NCBI GenBank assembly: GCA_002049455.2
Contig: KV919030.1
Coordinates: 1 to 64,000, forward strand
DNA from: Porphyra umbilicalis
Lineage: Eukaryota > Rhodophyta > Bangiophyceae > Bangiales > Bangiaceae
DNA length: 64,000 bases
Direction of reading: 5' to 3'
The notes beneath the pieces are model-generated. The model made no database searches, was not told where the DNA came from, and saw nothing but the letters and a program-made list of their open reading frames with translations. The translations under genes and the position numbers were made by a program. Positions 43,363-53,911 of this stretch are shown here, piece after piece (position 1 is the first letter of the stretch; each line of letters begins with the position of its first letter).

Positions 43363-43525
43363 GGCACCGCCACCACCACCACCACCACCACCACCACCCC
43401 CACCGCCACCACCACCACCACCACCGCCACCACCACCACCGCCACCACCACAACCACCACCGCCACCACCACAACCACCACCACCGCCGCCGCCACCACC
43501 ACCACCACCACCGCCACCGCCATGA
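43363..43525. repeat. CCA/CCG trinucleotide microsatellite
   Basis: More than 50 consecutive CCA or CCG triplets with one CAA-type interruption class. It gives poly-Pro/Thr frames on the plus strand and a poly-Val frame on the minus strand; none is convincing as protein. It is adjacent to the start of the hypothetical gene ending at 42850. Confidence 0.9.
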
Positions 43526-44014
43526 CGGTGGTGAGTGCCAGCGCCACGACCACGACGAGCGCCCCCGCCGCCCCGGCCACCTACCGTCTACGTCGTGTCA
43601 CTGGGGGCGTGTGAGTCAATGGATCACAACACATGCGATGAAAAGAAGTAGGCAAGAAGAAAGAGGCCCTTGTATAAGTCAGGAGCTGGGCATGAGTGCG
43701 GACGGAATCGTTGTCTCTGAATGGCGTTCATGTCCACCACTGCATGGTATGCGGGGATCAATGAAACCGGAGCGCGCACACAAGTACATGTAAAACAGGC
43801 ACACACGGAGAGAACGTAACACGAGCTTCGGTCTACGATCGGATGTCGATGCCTGCAACCGGCAGAGTGCAGCACGGAGGCACTCTTGTCCACGTCGGCA
43901 TCCGATGGACCGGTCGGGGCATCCCCTTTGTCGACGTCCTTGGCCTCGTATCAATGACTATCTGGGCAAGGCTGCCCCAGCAGCCAAAACAGCTGCACCG
44001 GCTGCTCTCACCGG

Positions 44015-44240
44015 CAGCCCCCACAGGCAGCCGCCACAGGCAGCCCCCACAGGCAGCCCCCACAGGAGGCCCCCACAGGCGGCCCTCACAGGCAGAATCC
44101 ACAGGCAGCCCCCACAGGCAGAACCCACAGGCAGCCCCCACAGGCAGCCCCCACCGGCTGCCTCCACAGGCATCCCCCACCGGCTGCCTCCACAGGCAGC
44201 CCCCACCGGCTGCCTCCACAGGCAGCCCCCACCGGCAACC
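44015..44240. repeat. 13-bp minisatellite
   Basis: About 16-17 copies of CACAGGCAGCCCC with variants CACCGGCTGCCTC toward the right. The period is not a multiple of three, and frames on both strands are open. It lies about 460 bp upstream of the transposase fragment. Confidence 0.85.
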
Positions 44241-44703
44241 CAGTAGACTGCACCTGATGGACCAGCTCCTCTGGTCTGCTTCCTGTGACTGAAGATGTCG
44301 TAGACTTACAGATAGCTTTGCAGTCTGATCCGTTGGCTGCCGCAGGCGGTTATTTCCCCAATAAACAATCTGTGCACGCCGGCTCACTGTAACTGCGGCA
44401 GCGGTGGTACCGACGGCGGCGGCGGCTGCGGCGGCGGTCGTCGCCGCCGCGGCCGTACATCTGACAGCGGCGGCGGCGGATTCGGAGGATTCGGCGCATT
44501 CGGTTGGATCCCACTGCCAGCCAGCCAGCCGGCGCCAGTCGTGGCCACTGCCGGCCACCTGTTCTGTTGCCTTGGGATCTTCTGGGTGCCCTCTTTCTGC
44601 AATACGCTGCTGCACCACCCACGTAGCGTCCCGCTGTTCTGCCTCCCCCCTTTCATTTCGTGCTCTCGTTGCAGCGAACGTGTGTCATTCTCATCACGTC
44701 GTT

Positions 44704-47254
44704 ATGGTGTCACACACGGGCGCGACGTACCGCTGCGACTGTGACTGGTGCTTGTCCAACAATGCGTAGAGTCCCAAGGCTGTGTGCCGCTCAACCTTCT
44801 TCAAGCACAAACACGCTGCTCGCACGCCTGGTCGTCATACGGCACCCTACCGTTCAATTCCTCTCGCCGGCGCTGTCTTACGCACGTCACTTGCTGCCAC
44901 CGCGGCCGGCGTAACGGCACCTACTGTCGCCGCCGCCGGTGTAGCGGCCCATACATCAGGCGGTGCCACGCGTTCTGCCGCACTTCGTGACGCGGCTAGT
45001 ACCGCGCACGCCGGCGGCGGCTCGCGTGCTGCCGCGCGTGGTGACGCGGGTACTGCAGCGCACGCCGGCGGCGGCACGGCTGAGTACGCGGGAGACGTCG
45101 CCACCGCCGCTGTAGAGGGTGCCGCGGCGAGCACCGCTGGTGGTGCCGCAGCCAGCACCGCGGGTGGTGCCGCGGCGAGCAACGTGCGCGGTGCCGGGCG
45201 CGGTTGCGCGGGTAAAGCCGCGCGCGGTGTCGCAGGTGGAGCCTTTCGCCGCGCCGCGGGTGTAGCCGGGCCCGGTGCTGCGGGTGATGCCCCGCGCGCC
45301 ACCGCCTCCACGGCTGGCTCCGCGGGGGGCGTAGCGGGCGCCTCTGCGGGTAGTTCCGCGCATGCCACCGCCTCCACGGCTGGCTCCGTGCGGGGCGTAG
45401 CGGGCGCCTCTGCGGCTGGTGCCGCGGCAAGACCCCCGAGCAGCGCCATGGACCTCGGGATTGAGGTCGAAACGGGCGACGGGGAGGGCGACGGGGAGGG
45501 CGACGGGGAGGGCGACGGGCAGGGCGACCGGACAAGCGACCGGACGGGTGACGATACCGTCGACGAGGCGGACGGCGAGGCGGGAGCTGATATGGGCGAC
45601 CAGATGGGCGGCGAGACGGGCCACGAGATGGACGGCAGGGCGGGTGACAAGACGGCCCAACGGGGGGGGCGACTGGGTGTGCGACGATCCGGACGACGGG
45701 GGGAGCGACGGCGTGAGCGACGAGACCGACGACGGGGCCAGCGACAAGACGGACGACGGCGCGGGAGAGGAGATGGAAGACGGGGCGAGCGACGGGATGG
45801 AAGACGGGGCTAGCGATGGGACGGAAGACGGGTCGCGTGTCGGGACGGACGACGGCACAGGCGAAGAGAGCAGTGACGAGGAGGTGTACCTTGTCGCCGC
45901 CCGCGTCCGGGCACGGGCCGAGGTTGCGGACCTTAGTCTACTAGGCATTAACGGGGTGGCTGTCTCCACAGAGCAGTTCCGATGGGCAGTTGACGATTTC
46001 GTTGGCGACGTTTTTGCACAAGAGCATGGGTTGACGCGCGAGGCGCATAAGGCGTACCTGCAGCAGCGCGGCAGCTACAGGCGTTTTCGTACACCCCACT
46101 TGGTGCATGAGTACGTGAAGCGGACCGTGCCCCTGGCGTCGTCGCCCATCGAGTGCTGCCCCGAGGGATGCATGGTCTTCTCCCTGTAGGACGATGAGAC
46201 GCGGGTGTGCAGGCACCGCGGTGCACAAAGGGACAAGATCGACGGAGTCCCCGCTCTCATTATATCATACTCGCCTCTGACACCGTGGTTGTGCATGCTT
46301 CTCGCGGATCCGATCCTATCTGTGTGGATCGCCGAGACCATGGCACTCGCGCGGCGGCACGCGGCGACGCCTCGGGGCGTCCACAAGTACCAGGACTGTT
46401 ACGATGGAGAAAGATTTCGCGGTTTTTGTGCTACGGGCGTCATCACCGAGGACACCGACATTGTGCTGAGCGCGGCCATCGATGCAGCGGGGTTTTGGCG
46501 GCAAATGGGAGAGAAGATGGTGCCAGTCGTGTTCACGGTGTTGAGCTTGCCCCCGGACGTGCGGTCCTAGGTCGCTTGCATGCTCCCAGTCCTGATCACA
46601 CCCGGAACCAAGGAGCCGGCCGACATGGACTCCTTCTTGGAGCTGACGCTCCACGAGCTGAACGGTCTGGCCGTCGGTGTCGACGGGATGCACGTCCACG
46701 GCCTGGAGGGCGCGCGCAAGGTCAAAGCCGTGCTCCTCGGCATCGCGACCGACATGCCCTGCGGCGATAAGGCCGCGCACATGGTGGGGCACAGCGGACG
46801 CGTCGGTGGTCGGCTGCGCCCGCTCGAGGGAGCGCTATCGCCCAGTGGCACAAAGCATTAGTTCCCACCGATGGATCCGAGGACGGGCGCGCCGCTGTTT
46901 GCGGTGTCGGCGACGCCCATGGCGGTCCGCAGCAGCGCCACCATCCAGGCGCAAGCGGGCGCCGTGGAGTCCCTGCGCAGCGCCGGTTGGCCGGCGGCAC
47001 ACGTCGCGCGCATGGTGCGCTCCACCGGCGTCTCGGGTTGGTCGGCCCTTTTCACGCCCGGGCCGGAGGGGCGCGCCACCTACCCCAACATGGCATACTT
47101 GTGGGCACTCGGCCCCACGGCGGCGGCGCCCTACGACCCCATGCATGTGCTCCTATGCAACGTCGCCCCGCAAGTGTGGAGGCTAGTTAACGGCGTGCTG
47201 GCGGCCGAGTCGGGTGTTACCGACGATTTAGTCGTCAGTGTGCTTACACTGTAA
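44704..47254 (+). pseudogene. CACTA/tnp2-like transposase, 5' half, interrupted by four TAG codons
   Basis: Begins MVSHTGATYRCDCDWC, a Cys cluster followed by a FFKHKH finger end. An Ala/Gly repeat and an acidic Asp/Glu/Gly repeat follow, then the core: FAQEHGLTREAHKAYLQQRG, IISYSPLTPWLCMLL, DTDIVLSAAIDAAGFWRQMG, VVFTVLSLPPDV, LITPGTKEPADMDSFLELTL, ATDMPCGDKAAHM, and YDPMHVLLCNVAPQVW at the end. These match tnp2-type CACTA transposases (NLPP, GPKEP and DPMH landmarks). The frame shifts once in a G run at about 45660. The only stops are TAG at 44767, 46187, 46568 and 46859; no TAA or TGA occurs before 47252. The 3' part (HKL/EALH module) is missing. It is a different branch from the element at 13.7-19.3 kb. 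Confidence 0.7.
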
Positions 47255-47499
47255 GGAGATTTCAATTACTATAAATAACTACATTTTATTGGGCCTGTTC
47301 TTGGTTTCGTGGGACTTGGTCTCAGCGCCTCTTCACATCGCAGCCCTTGCGTGTCAAATGCGGATCATCTTTGCTGGGAACAAGGGTCCGAGGCCGAGCC
47401 ACGAGCGCATTGTCAGTGCCGGAAGGCCGGGATCCGCCAAGGGAAACTTACGACACATCGGAGAGTCATTGTGACACAGCAGTGAAGAATATTTCCGTA
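47255..47499. other. Short AT-richer interval
   Basis: Contains GTGCTTACACTGTAAGGAG and a run of A/T (ATTACTATAAATAACTACATTTTATTG), unusual for this window. It marks the abrupt end of the transposase homology. No gene is seen. Confidence 0.3.
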
Positions 47500-47955
47500 G
47501 GGCTGGTCATCCAAGCCGTTCCATTTGCAACGGCCGACGCGATCGCATCGGTTGCCTGGTTTGGGGACCAACTCGTCCCCGCGGGTGGGGGGGGGCGACC
47601 CCCGGCCGACCGCATCCGAGCGCTCGGACACGCGGCGGGCGATGTGCACCGACGGCGGGTGGTCGTGGCGGCGGCGCCCGGCGGACGGGCGCACGCCGCC
47701 GCCGCCGACGGCATTGCGGGGCACATCTCACGCGGGCGCGACACGTACAAGGCGGTCACCGAGCGTCGGGCCGCCGCCGTCGACGGGCGGATGTGTGATG
47801 GATGTGGCGCGGTCGTTGGGGTGGAGGACCGCCCTCTACGCGTCTGTGCCGTATGCCGCGACGCGCGCTACTGCGCGCGGGGGTGTCAAGCAGTCGACTG
47901 GCGGCGGGGACACCGCGCAGTGCGCCGGGGGAGCGCGACCGCTCGGACCGTGTAG
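47500..47955 (+). pseudogene. MYND-type zinc finger protein, C-terminal fragment
   Basis: An open frame (in-frame ATG at 47347) becomes protein-like from about 47500 and ends with a MYND finger: CDGCGAVVG, then RVCAVCRDARYCARGCQAVDW and RRGHRAVRR. MYND fingers bind proline-rich partners. The pairs C-x2-C, C-x2-C and Y-C-x3-C-Q-x3-W and the His are present, but the final Cys expected after His (H-x3-C) is not seen. The N-terminal part, normally ankyrin-like or a SET-type domain, is absent. It is likely a truncated gene copy; a short functional gene cannot be excluded. Confidence 0.55.
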
Positions 47956-48052
47956 AGGTGTATGCGTGTGACCACGGGTCACGGAAGACATGAGGGAGCC
48001 TGCGTCAAGGGCTGTTGGCCTCTACGCCACGTCGTGAAAACAAACACTGAGG

Positions 48053-48186
48053 TACAGTGCGTTTTTGTTACAAGAGACAGCTGATTCAGCTCGATATGAA
48101 TAAAAGTGGCCTACACGCACTGGAGTGGAAGACTCGCGACCCATATTCCCTTGTAGACGATTCTCTTGTAACGAGAACGCACTGTA
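48053..48186. mobile_element. 134-bp hairpin MITE, Tc1/mariner-like ends
   Basis: Terminal inverted repeats of 25 bp: TACAGTGCGTTTTTGTTACA on the left and, as reverse complement, TACAGTGCGTTCTCGTTACA on the right, both continuing AGAGA; 23 of 25 positions match. TA is present at both outer ends, as in Tc1/mariner insertions. The short interior has no coding capacity. It lies 234 bp upstream of the ChlM start codon. Confidence 0.88.
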
Positions 48187-48419
48187 TTCCGCACCATTTG
48201 AACTGTATCTAGAACTAGAATTAGGGCAACAGAGAGATTGAGCTGATCCAGGGTGGTCCTGACCTCCTGACGTCGCCGTGGTGGAGGTTGCGGATCACAA
48301 CCAATGTAGCCAGCGCTCCCATCCCCCGCACCCCCGTCGCGCTCCCCCTCGCCACCGTGCTTCCCACCGCCCGCCCGTTGCCACCTTGACCTACCTCTGC
48401 TCCCACCCACCCGCTCTGC

Positions 48420-49642
48420 ATGATGGATTCTCCAGCGTTTGCTCCCACTGGCAGCCTCCCCCTACGCGCCGCCGCCACGACCCGGCCGGTGCTGGGCGGC
48501 CGGCCCCGGCCGGCCGCCGCCGCCACGCCCCCCGCCGCCCGGCGGGCGGCGCGCATGGTCACTGAGACTGAGATTGGCTCGGCCGACAAGGAGGAGGTGC
48601 GCGAGTACTTTACCAACACGGGCTTTGGGCGGTGGAACAAGATTTACTCGGACGATGACAGCGTCAACGCGGTGCAAAAGGACATTCGGGAGGGGCACGC
48701 CAAGACCGTCGACACGGTACGTTGGCCGGGGGGGTTGGGGGTCAGCGGGTCGGGCGCGCGGGGCGCGCCAGGGCGCGCCAGGGAATTTTGGTTGTTTGCG
48801 GCTGGGGGTGTAGTGGGGGCCTCGGCGCAGCGGCAAGGGTGACCGTGGCGGCCGCGGCGCGCGGTGTTGCCCCCGTGCGCCACCGAGAGCTCCTGCTGAC
48901 GCTCGCATTGGTTGTTGCCCCCGCCTGCTGCGTCTTGCACTCCCCGTGCCTGCTCTTTACCGGGGACCGTGGTGCGCGCCCTCTGCGACCCGCGGCCACT
49001 GCCGCCCATCCTTGTGGGTGGCCGCCTGTTTTCCCGCGCCCGCCCACCGCCCCCCCCCCCCGGCTGCCCCCCCTCCCCCCCCCCCCCCAGATCCTCTCGT
49101 GGGTCGACGAGGACGGTGACGCGGCCGGCCAAACGTTTTGCGACGCTGGCTGCGGCGTCGGCTCCCTGGCCATCCCCCTCGCCGCCCGCGGCGCGGTCGT
49201 CACCGCGTCAGACATTTCGCCGACAATGGCCGCCGAAGCGGCGCGCCGCGCGGCGGCGGAGCTCGACGCCCCCGCCGCCGCGCGCGCAACCTTCCGCACC
49301 GCCGACCTGTGCGCCCTCGACGGCTTTTACGACACGGTCGCGTGCGTCGACGTGATGATCCACTACCCGCAGGCGGACGTGGACGAGATGATTGCGGCGC
49401 TGTCGGCGCGCGCCAAACGCCGCCTCATCGTCTCGTTTGCGCCCAAGACGCTTGCGTATTCGCTGTTGAAAAAGGTTGGCGAGTTTTTTCCGGGGCCGTC
49501 CAAGGCCACGCGCGCCTACCTCCACGCCGAGGCGGATGTGGTCGCCGCCCTCGAGGCGCAGGGGTGGACCATCCGCCGGCGGGGGTCGACCGCGTCCAAG
49601 TTTTACTTTAGCAACGTGCTCGAGGCGGTGCGCGAGGCGTAG
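48420..49642 (+). CDS. CHLM: Mg-protoporphyrin IX O-methyltransferase (plastid)
   Basis: Two exons, 48420-48716 and 49091-49642 (donor GTACGT, acceptor CCCCCAG, phase 0), giving 282 residues. The enzyme transfers a methyl group from SAM to Mg-protoporphyrin IX in chlorophyll synthesis. After a Pro/Ala/Arg-rich N-terminus of about 45 residues, typical of a chloroplast transit peptide, comes the family signature DKEEVREYFTNTGFGRWNKI and REGHAKTVDT. Exon 2 has the SAM site FCDAGCGVGSLAIPLA (from about 49139), ASDISPTMAAEA, the acidic CVDVMIHYPQ, SFAPKTLAYSLLKK and a C-terminal YFSNVLEAV. The length is slightly below plant ChlM (about 310). The start could be either of two adjacent ATGs (48420, 48423). 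A hairpin MITE lies in the upstream region. The stop is TAG. Confidence 0.93.
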
Positions 49643-49819
49643 ATGGGGGGGGGGGGGGGGGGGGGCAAAGATATCGCGGTGTCGGGGGCGGTTTGTAAGC
49701 GTAAAAGTTGGGTGCTGTTGGTACATGTGGGCGACGCGCTGCCGCGCGGCGCAGCGGGAGAGCAAACGGCCAAGGCAGCCTGCCGCGGCCACCCCCCCCC
49801 CCCCCCACCCCTCCCCTCT

Positions 49820-50847
49820 TCACACCGTTTCGGTGTCGTACCCGGCCGCCCGCAGGTAGTCGAGCGCGGCGAGCCCGACAAACGAGGACGGGAGGCTCAT
49901 CTCCCCCCCCAGAATCATGCGGCGGATGGCGCCGAGGCTCGCCGTGTGGATGGTGATGTACTCCTCCGCGTCGAGGGCGGCGGGCGACGCCACGGGCGCG
50001 GGGTCCAACGCGAGGAAGAGGGAGTAGCGGTTGCGCGAGTACTTGTCCGCCGCAACGACCGCGGGGAGCGGGGCCGACGGGGTGGCGTCCCCATTGCCCC
50101 CCCCCCCCCCCCCCCGCCGCCGCCGCCGCTGCCGCCGCCGCCGCCGCCGGCACCGCTGCCCCGTGGAGGAGCAGCGGCACAAAGCGGCCGGCGGCCAAGT
50201 GGGCTTCCTCCTCCAATTCGGCGGCGGCGGCGTCGACGAGGGAGCCGTGCTTGGCCGCCTCGTACATGCCCGCGGGGAAGCCCGGCATGACCGCCGCGGG
50301 CCCCGGCTGGTACTCCCGGATGTACGTGACGGTGCGCGTCGCCGTGTCAAACGGGAAGACAAACACCGACGCGCAGGCGGGGAGGGCGGCGGCGGCGGCG
50401 GCCGACGCGGCCTTGGCCGCCCCCACCGCCGCGCGCGCCGCGGCGGCGGTGCCCCCACCGTCAAACGCCGGCGGCGCCGTCACGTCCCCGTCGCTGTCGT
50501 TGCCGCCGCCGCCGGCCGCAGCGTCGGCGGGGGCGTGGCCGACAATGTCAAACGAGACGAGGCGCCCCGACGGGTACCGCACGAGGCGCTCGGTGACGGT
50601 TTGGTAGCGGCGGAAGAGGACGCGCTCTGCCTCAACGACAAAGGTGGGGGCGGGGGGGGGGGCGGCGCCCCCTCCCCGCCCCCGCCGTCGCCGCCGCCGC
50701 GCGGGCCGCCCCAGGCGCCGTCGGGCACGGGTGCCGCCGTCGTCATGCGCGGCGCGCGGCGGCGGGGGGGCCACGCCGCCCCCGCCGCCGCCGCTGCGGC
50801 CGCGCCCGCCGCCGCCCGCCGCCGCCGTCGGGGCGGCAGTGGCGCGC

Positions 50848-50878
<31 letters not shown>

Positions 50879-50992
50879 CGGCGGCGGGGCGGTCGACAGG
50901 GGGTGGCCGAGCGGCGACAGCTGCCGGGACGCGACGCGGGTCACCCGCCGGGCGGCCGCAATGGCGGCGGTGACAAAGGAGAGGAGCGGCAT
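49820..50992 (-). CDS. Nudix hydrolase, ADP-sugar pyrophosphatase type
   Basis: Hydrolyses nucleoside-diphosphate-linked substrates. On the minus strand: N-terminus MPLLSFVTAAIAAARRVTRV, followed by a region rich in Arg/Ala/Pro, like an organelle transit peptide. Then TFVVEAERVLFRRYQTVTER, SVFVFPFDTATRTVTYIREY, and a Nudix box GMYEAAKHGSLVDAAAAELE followed by EEAHLAAG (about 50276-50190). The box keeps the three Glu of the metal site, but the usual Arg of the REL motif is Ala. The C-terminal part DKYSRNRYSLFLALD and AEEYITIHTASLGAI ends at 49820. The frame changes in the G run at 50647-50661 and the C run at 50096-50116, probably assembly errors. The KHGS insert inside the box suggests the plant/algal NUDX14-like ADP-glucose branch; substrate is inferred. 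It converges with ChlM, ending 178 bp from it. Confidence 0.78.
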
Positions 50993-51285
50993 GCTTGGGG
51001 GTGGCGCGGGGGGAGGGGGGGGGGGGGGGGGGGGGGGAGGAACGGGGGACGGGAATAGGCCAGATGGAGCCGGCAGTGACGGACACGCACACGGGGGTGG
51101 CGGTTTCACCACACAATCGGCACGGCGCGACGGCGCGATCGTCGCTCAGGGGCAGGGGCGGAAGAGCATCCACAAGGGCGGCACGTGGGCGCCCGGCGTG
51201 CGCCGCGGCTCGTCACGACCGCGCGGGGAGGGTTGGCGCCGCCGCCGACGCGGGAGCGTGCCTGGCGGCGTCACTGCGGCCGGCG

Positions 51286-52010
51286 CAGTGGGGCTTAGAC
51301 CGTGTACCTTACAGATCTGCGAATCCTCTGCAATGGCGTGTTGCAGACTGCTTGCAGGTCTGGAAAAGTGGCCGCGTGAGCCACGAGCAGCATGATTTCC
51401 TGCAGCAGAGATCTGCGGAGCAGCTCATTGTCGTGCATTTATGCAAAAAAAACGGAGGACCGGTGCTTTTCTTTCATGGAAAGCACCGTGACGGTGCGAG
51501 GATCTTGTGCCAAAAAGTTCCAGCGTGATCCCCCGTTTTTTTCTGCCCACGATAAGCCTTTATTGTTTTTGACCTGCAGGAAATCTGCTGGTAAAATGTT
51601 GCAGGTCGCTGCCGGACCCCTGTTGCAGCGCACATTTTCTGTGCCGGGTCTGTGGAAACCTGCAACTGGGCTGCACTTGCAGCGCATGTCTTCAGCATCA
51701 AGTCTGCTGCAGAATGACGATAACGGCTTCCTATTGGTGGAAGCGAGATAACTCCGCGCCTGCTAGGAGTTATACTAGCGTACAGCAGAAGAACAGCACG
51801 AGCTGAGCATCGTCTCAGCATTTGGATGTTGCAGACAAGCAGCGAAAGAGCAGAAAACATGCGTGCCGATCTGCCAGATATCTGTTGAGCCAGCAGGCTG
51901 CCAGCACAAAATGGCCCGACCTGCAGCCATTTGGCAGACTGTGGAGATCCTGCAACAGCCTGCAACACGGAATCAGCAGATCCGTAAGGTACACGGTCTA
52001 AGCCCCACTG
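51286..52010. mobile_element. Non-autonomous inverted-repeat element, copy 2 (inverted)
   Basis: Same element as 34446-35159 in opposite orientation, about 725 bp, nearly identical along its length. Ends read CAGTGGGGCTTAGACCGTGT on both sides. The same internal hairpin is present (GATAACTCCG and GGAGTTATAC near 51748-51776). Small indels relative to copy 1 include a GATCTGCC insertion near 51873. It lies 293 bp upstream of the Nudix start codon, a position like that of copy 1 relative to its neighbour. Confidence 0.9.
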
Positions 52011-53173
52011 CGCGGTGGGCCGGCCGCGGCGCCGTTGGCCGACCGGGCAGCGCTTGGTCCCCAAAGGGCGGATGCGCTTGTGTGGTTCGGCCGGAATCTT
52101 CCACATGTCACACCAAGATGGGGTCCGCCCCGCCACGGCGCCCGGGCGTGCGCTCCCCGCACCCGCCACGCAAAAAAAAAAAATAGTGGTCGCCCGTGCA
52201 GACGCGCGTGCAGCTGGGCGCAGAGGGGCTCCACGCACTGGGGGAGCGCACGCCCCACCAGCCCTCCGTCAAGCGGTCGGTGCGGGGGGAGCAAGGGCTC
52301 GACGACGTCTGCTCCTCCAGTCGGAGCCGCGGTGGGAGGACGACTTCCCGTCGCGGACCGCGGCGCGTTTGGTCAAGCATGATGCCGACGGCGATGAGGG
52401 GGGTGCAGGGGATGATGGGGGGGGCGACGGCGGCGGCGTTGGAGAGGCGCGCACCAACGGGGTGGCCGCCAGACGTTGTGAGTGCGTTGAGGGGTGTGCG
52501 CGCTGGTGGCGGCAGGGGCATCGTCCTTATCGACTCCCTTGTCGCGCCCCTGCTTTGCATACCTTGGATCATGCTCCGCACATCGATACCGCTCGGCATC
52601 TCGCGGTGTTCCGCAGTGACGCGTCACGTCGAAAGTGGCTCGACAGTGCACCAGGCACGCAAGGCGAGTAGGAACCACGCGCTCAATAAAAATGAGAATG
52701 GTCAACGACGTGCTACCGCGCAGACACTATGCGTGCCGACCCCCATGGCGCTGCAGCCAACAAAATCCGCTCGCTCTCACCCCGACCCGTGCCGCGTCCT
52801 CATGGAGAAAGTACGGCACAAGTGGCTGTAGGCCGCGACTGGCAACTGGCAGCGCCCCCGCGCTCGACCTTGGCAATGCACTCGCGTGAACTGCGCACGC
52901 TTGTCAAGGACGGCTAGTCCGTTGTTGGGCAGCCCTACACCCGTCTCAACGTGCGGCGCCTCGTCGTACCAGCCCACGCCTGAGGTCCCCCTCGTCTCGC
53001 GGCCTCCCAACCATCCACCAGCGTGATGCGGGTCAAAGCATCAACAGCACCCAGCTCCATCACACCCCTCATCAGCGTAGCCACCAACGCAGTGCCCGGC
53101 CACCGCCACAGCGCCTGCCCAGCTCACCGCAGCTAACCGCGTTGCTCATTCACTCACCTCCCCCCGGGCGCCA
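52011..53173. other. Intergenic, no gene recognised
   Basis: Frames on both strands are interrupted and lack known motifs. There is an A12 run at 52171-52182, unusual in this GC-rich DNA and possibly the trace of a retroposed tail. The right end contains the 3' region of VPS2. Confidence 0.35.
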
Positions 53174-53836
53174 TCACCGCCGCAGCTGCTCCAGCCGCGA
53201 CTGCAACGCCGGGTCGACCACCTCCTCCGCCTCTGCCACGCCCGTCGCCCCCACCCGCGCGGTCGGCACGTCTGCCAACCCGCCCGCCACCTCCAAGCCG
53301 AGCTCGTCCATCACCGCATCGACCATCTCGTCGGCGTCGGCCGCGTCGGCCTCCCCCGCCAGCGCGTCGTCCACGGCCTCGCCCATCATCTCGCTCGCCA
53401 GTGCCGCCCGCCCGCTCTCCCGCTCGTACTCGCGGAGGACGCCGCGCAGCTGCGAGCCGCCCACATCCATCGACTTCATCGCGGCGGTCGCCGATGCGAG
53501 GGCGCCCGCCATGGCCGCCGTCGCCGCCGCCGCGTCGAGCTGCGACGCGAGGCCGTCCAGGCGGGTCACCGCCGACGACAGCGACGCCATAGTGCGGCGC
53601 GTGCGCACAAGGCCGGCCGCTTCGGCGCGCGCGGCGGCCACGTCGCCCCGCCCCGCGAGCGTCTTGATGCGCGCTTTTTGGTGCGCCTCGGTGCGCGACA
53701 GCTTGAGCCGCTCCCGCGTGAGGGTGCGGGTGGAGCGGCGGAGCTGCCGTTTTTGGGCCCGCACCTGCGCGGCGGGCGTCTCGGGGGGGGAGTCGGGGGG
53801 AGAGTCGTCGTCCTGCCGATCGTAGGACGACGACAT
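53174..53836 (-). CDS. VPS2: ESCRT-III subunit VPS2/CHMP2
   Basis: A 220-residue Snf7-family protein that polymerises on endosomal and nuclear membranes and recruits the Vps4 ATPase. A basic N-terminal helix (RAQKRQLRRSTRTLTRERLK) is followed by a long helical core with LVRTRRTMASLSSAVTRLDG and MKSMDVGGSQLRGVLREYER. Then come the acidic regulatory segment (EMMGEAVDDALAGEADAADA, DELG) and a C-terminal MIM1-type helix, LQSRLEQLRR, which binds the MIT domain of Vps4. Length and order match CHMP2/VPS2; the MVDAVMDELGLEV region favours CHMP2 over CHMP3. It has a single exon with no frame problem. The N-terminal 20 residues are Ser/Pro/Asp-rich rather than the short amphipathic start usual in the family. 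A 25-bp repeat array occupies the upstream region. Confidence 0.87.
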   Translation of the reverse strand: MSSSYDRQDDDSPPDSPPETPAAQVRAQKRQLRRSTRTLTRERLKLSRTEAHQKARIKTLAGRGDVAAARAEAAGLVRTRRTMASLSSAVTRLDGLASQLDAAAATAAMAGALASATAAMKSMDVGGSQLRGVLREYERESGRAALASEMMGEAVDDALAGEADAADADEMVDAVMDELGLEVAGGLADVPTARVGATGVAEAEEVVDPALQSRLEQLRR

Positions 53837-53911
53837 GGTGCGGCAGCGGCCTGCCGCCCAGGCCACGGACAAGAAAAATAAAAAGCGGCAGTGGGTGACG
53901 CAGTGGGTGGA

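Noticed and set aside
43257-43580. Poly-Val or poly-Pro/Thr protein
   Set aside because: It is a plain CCA/CCG trinucleotide microsatellite read in different frames.
52171-52182. A12 run as a processed-pseudogene tail
   Set aside because: No gene-like sequence or target duplication precedes it; it is recorded only as a composition oddity.
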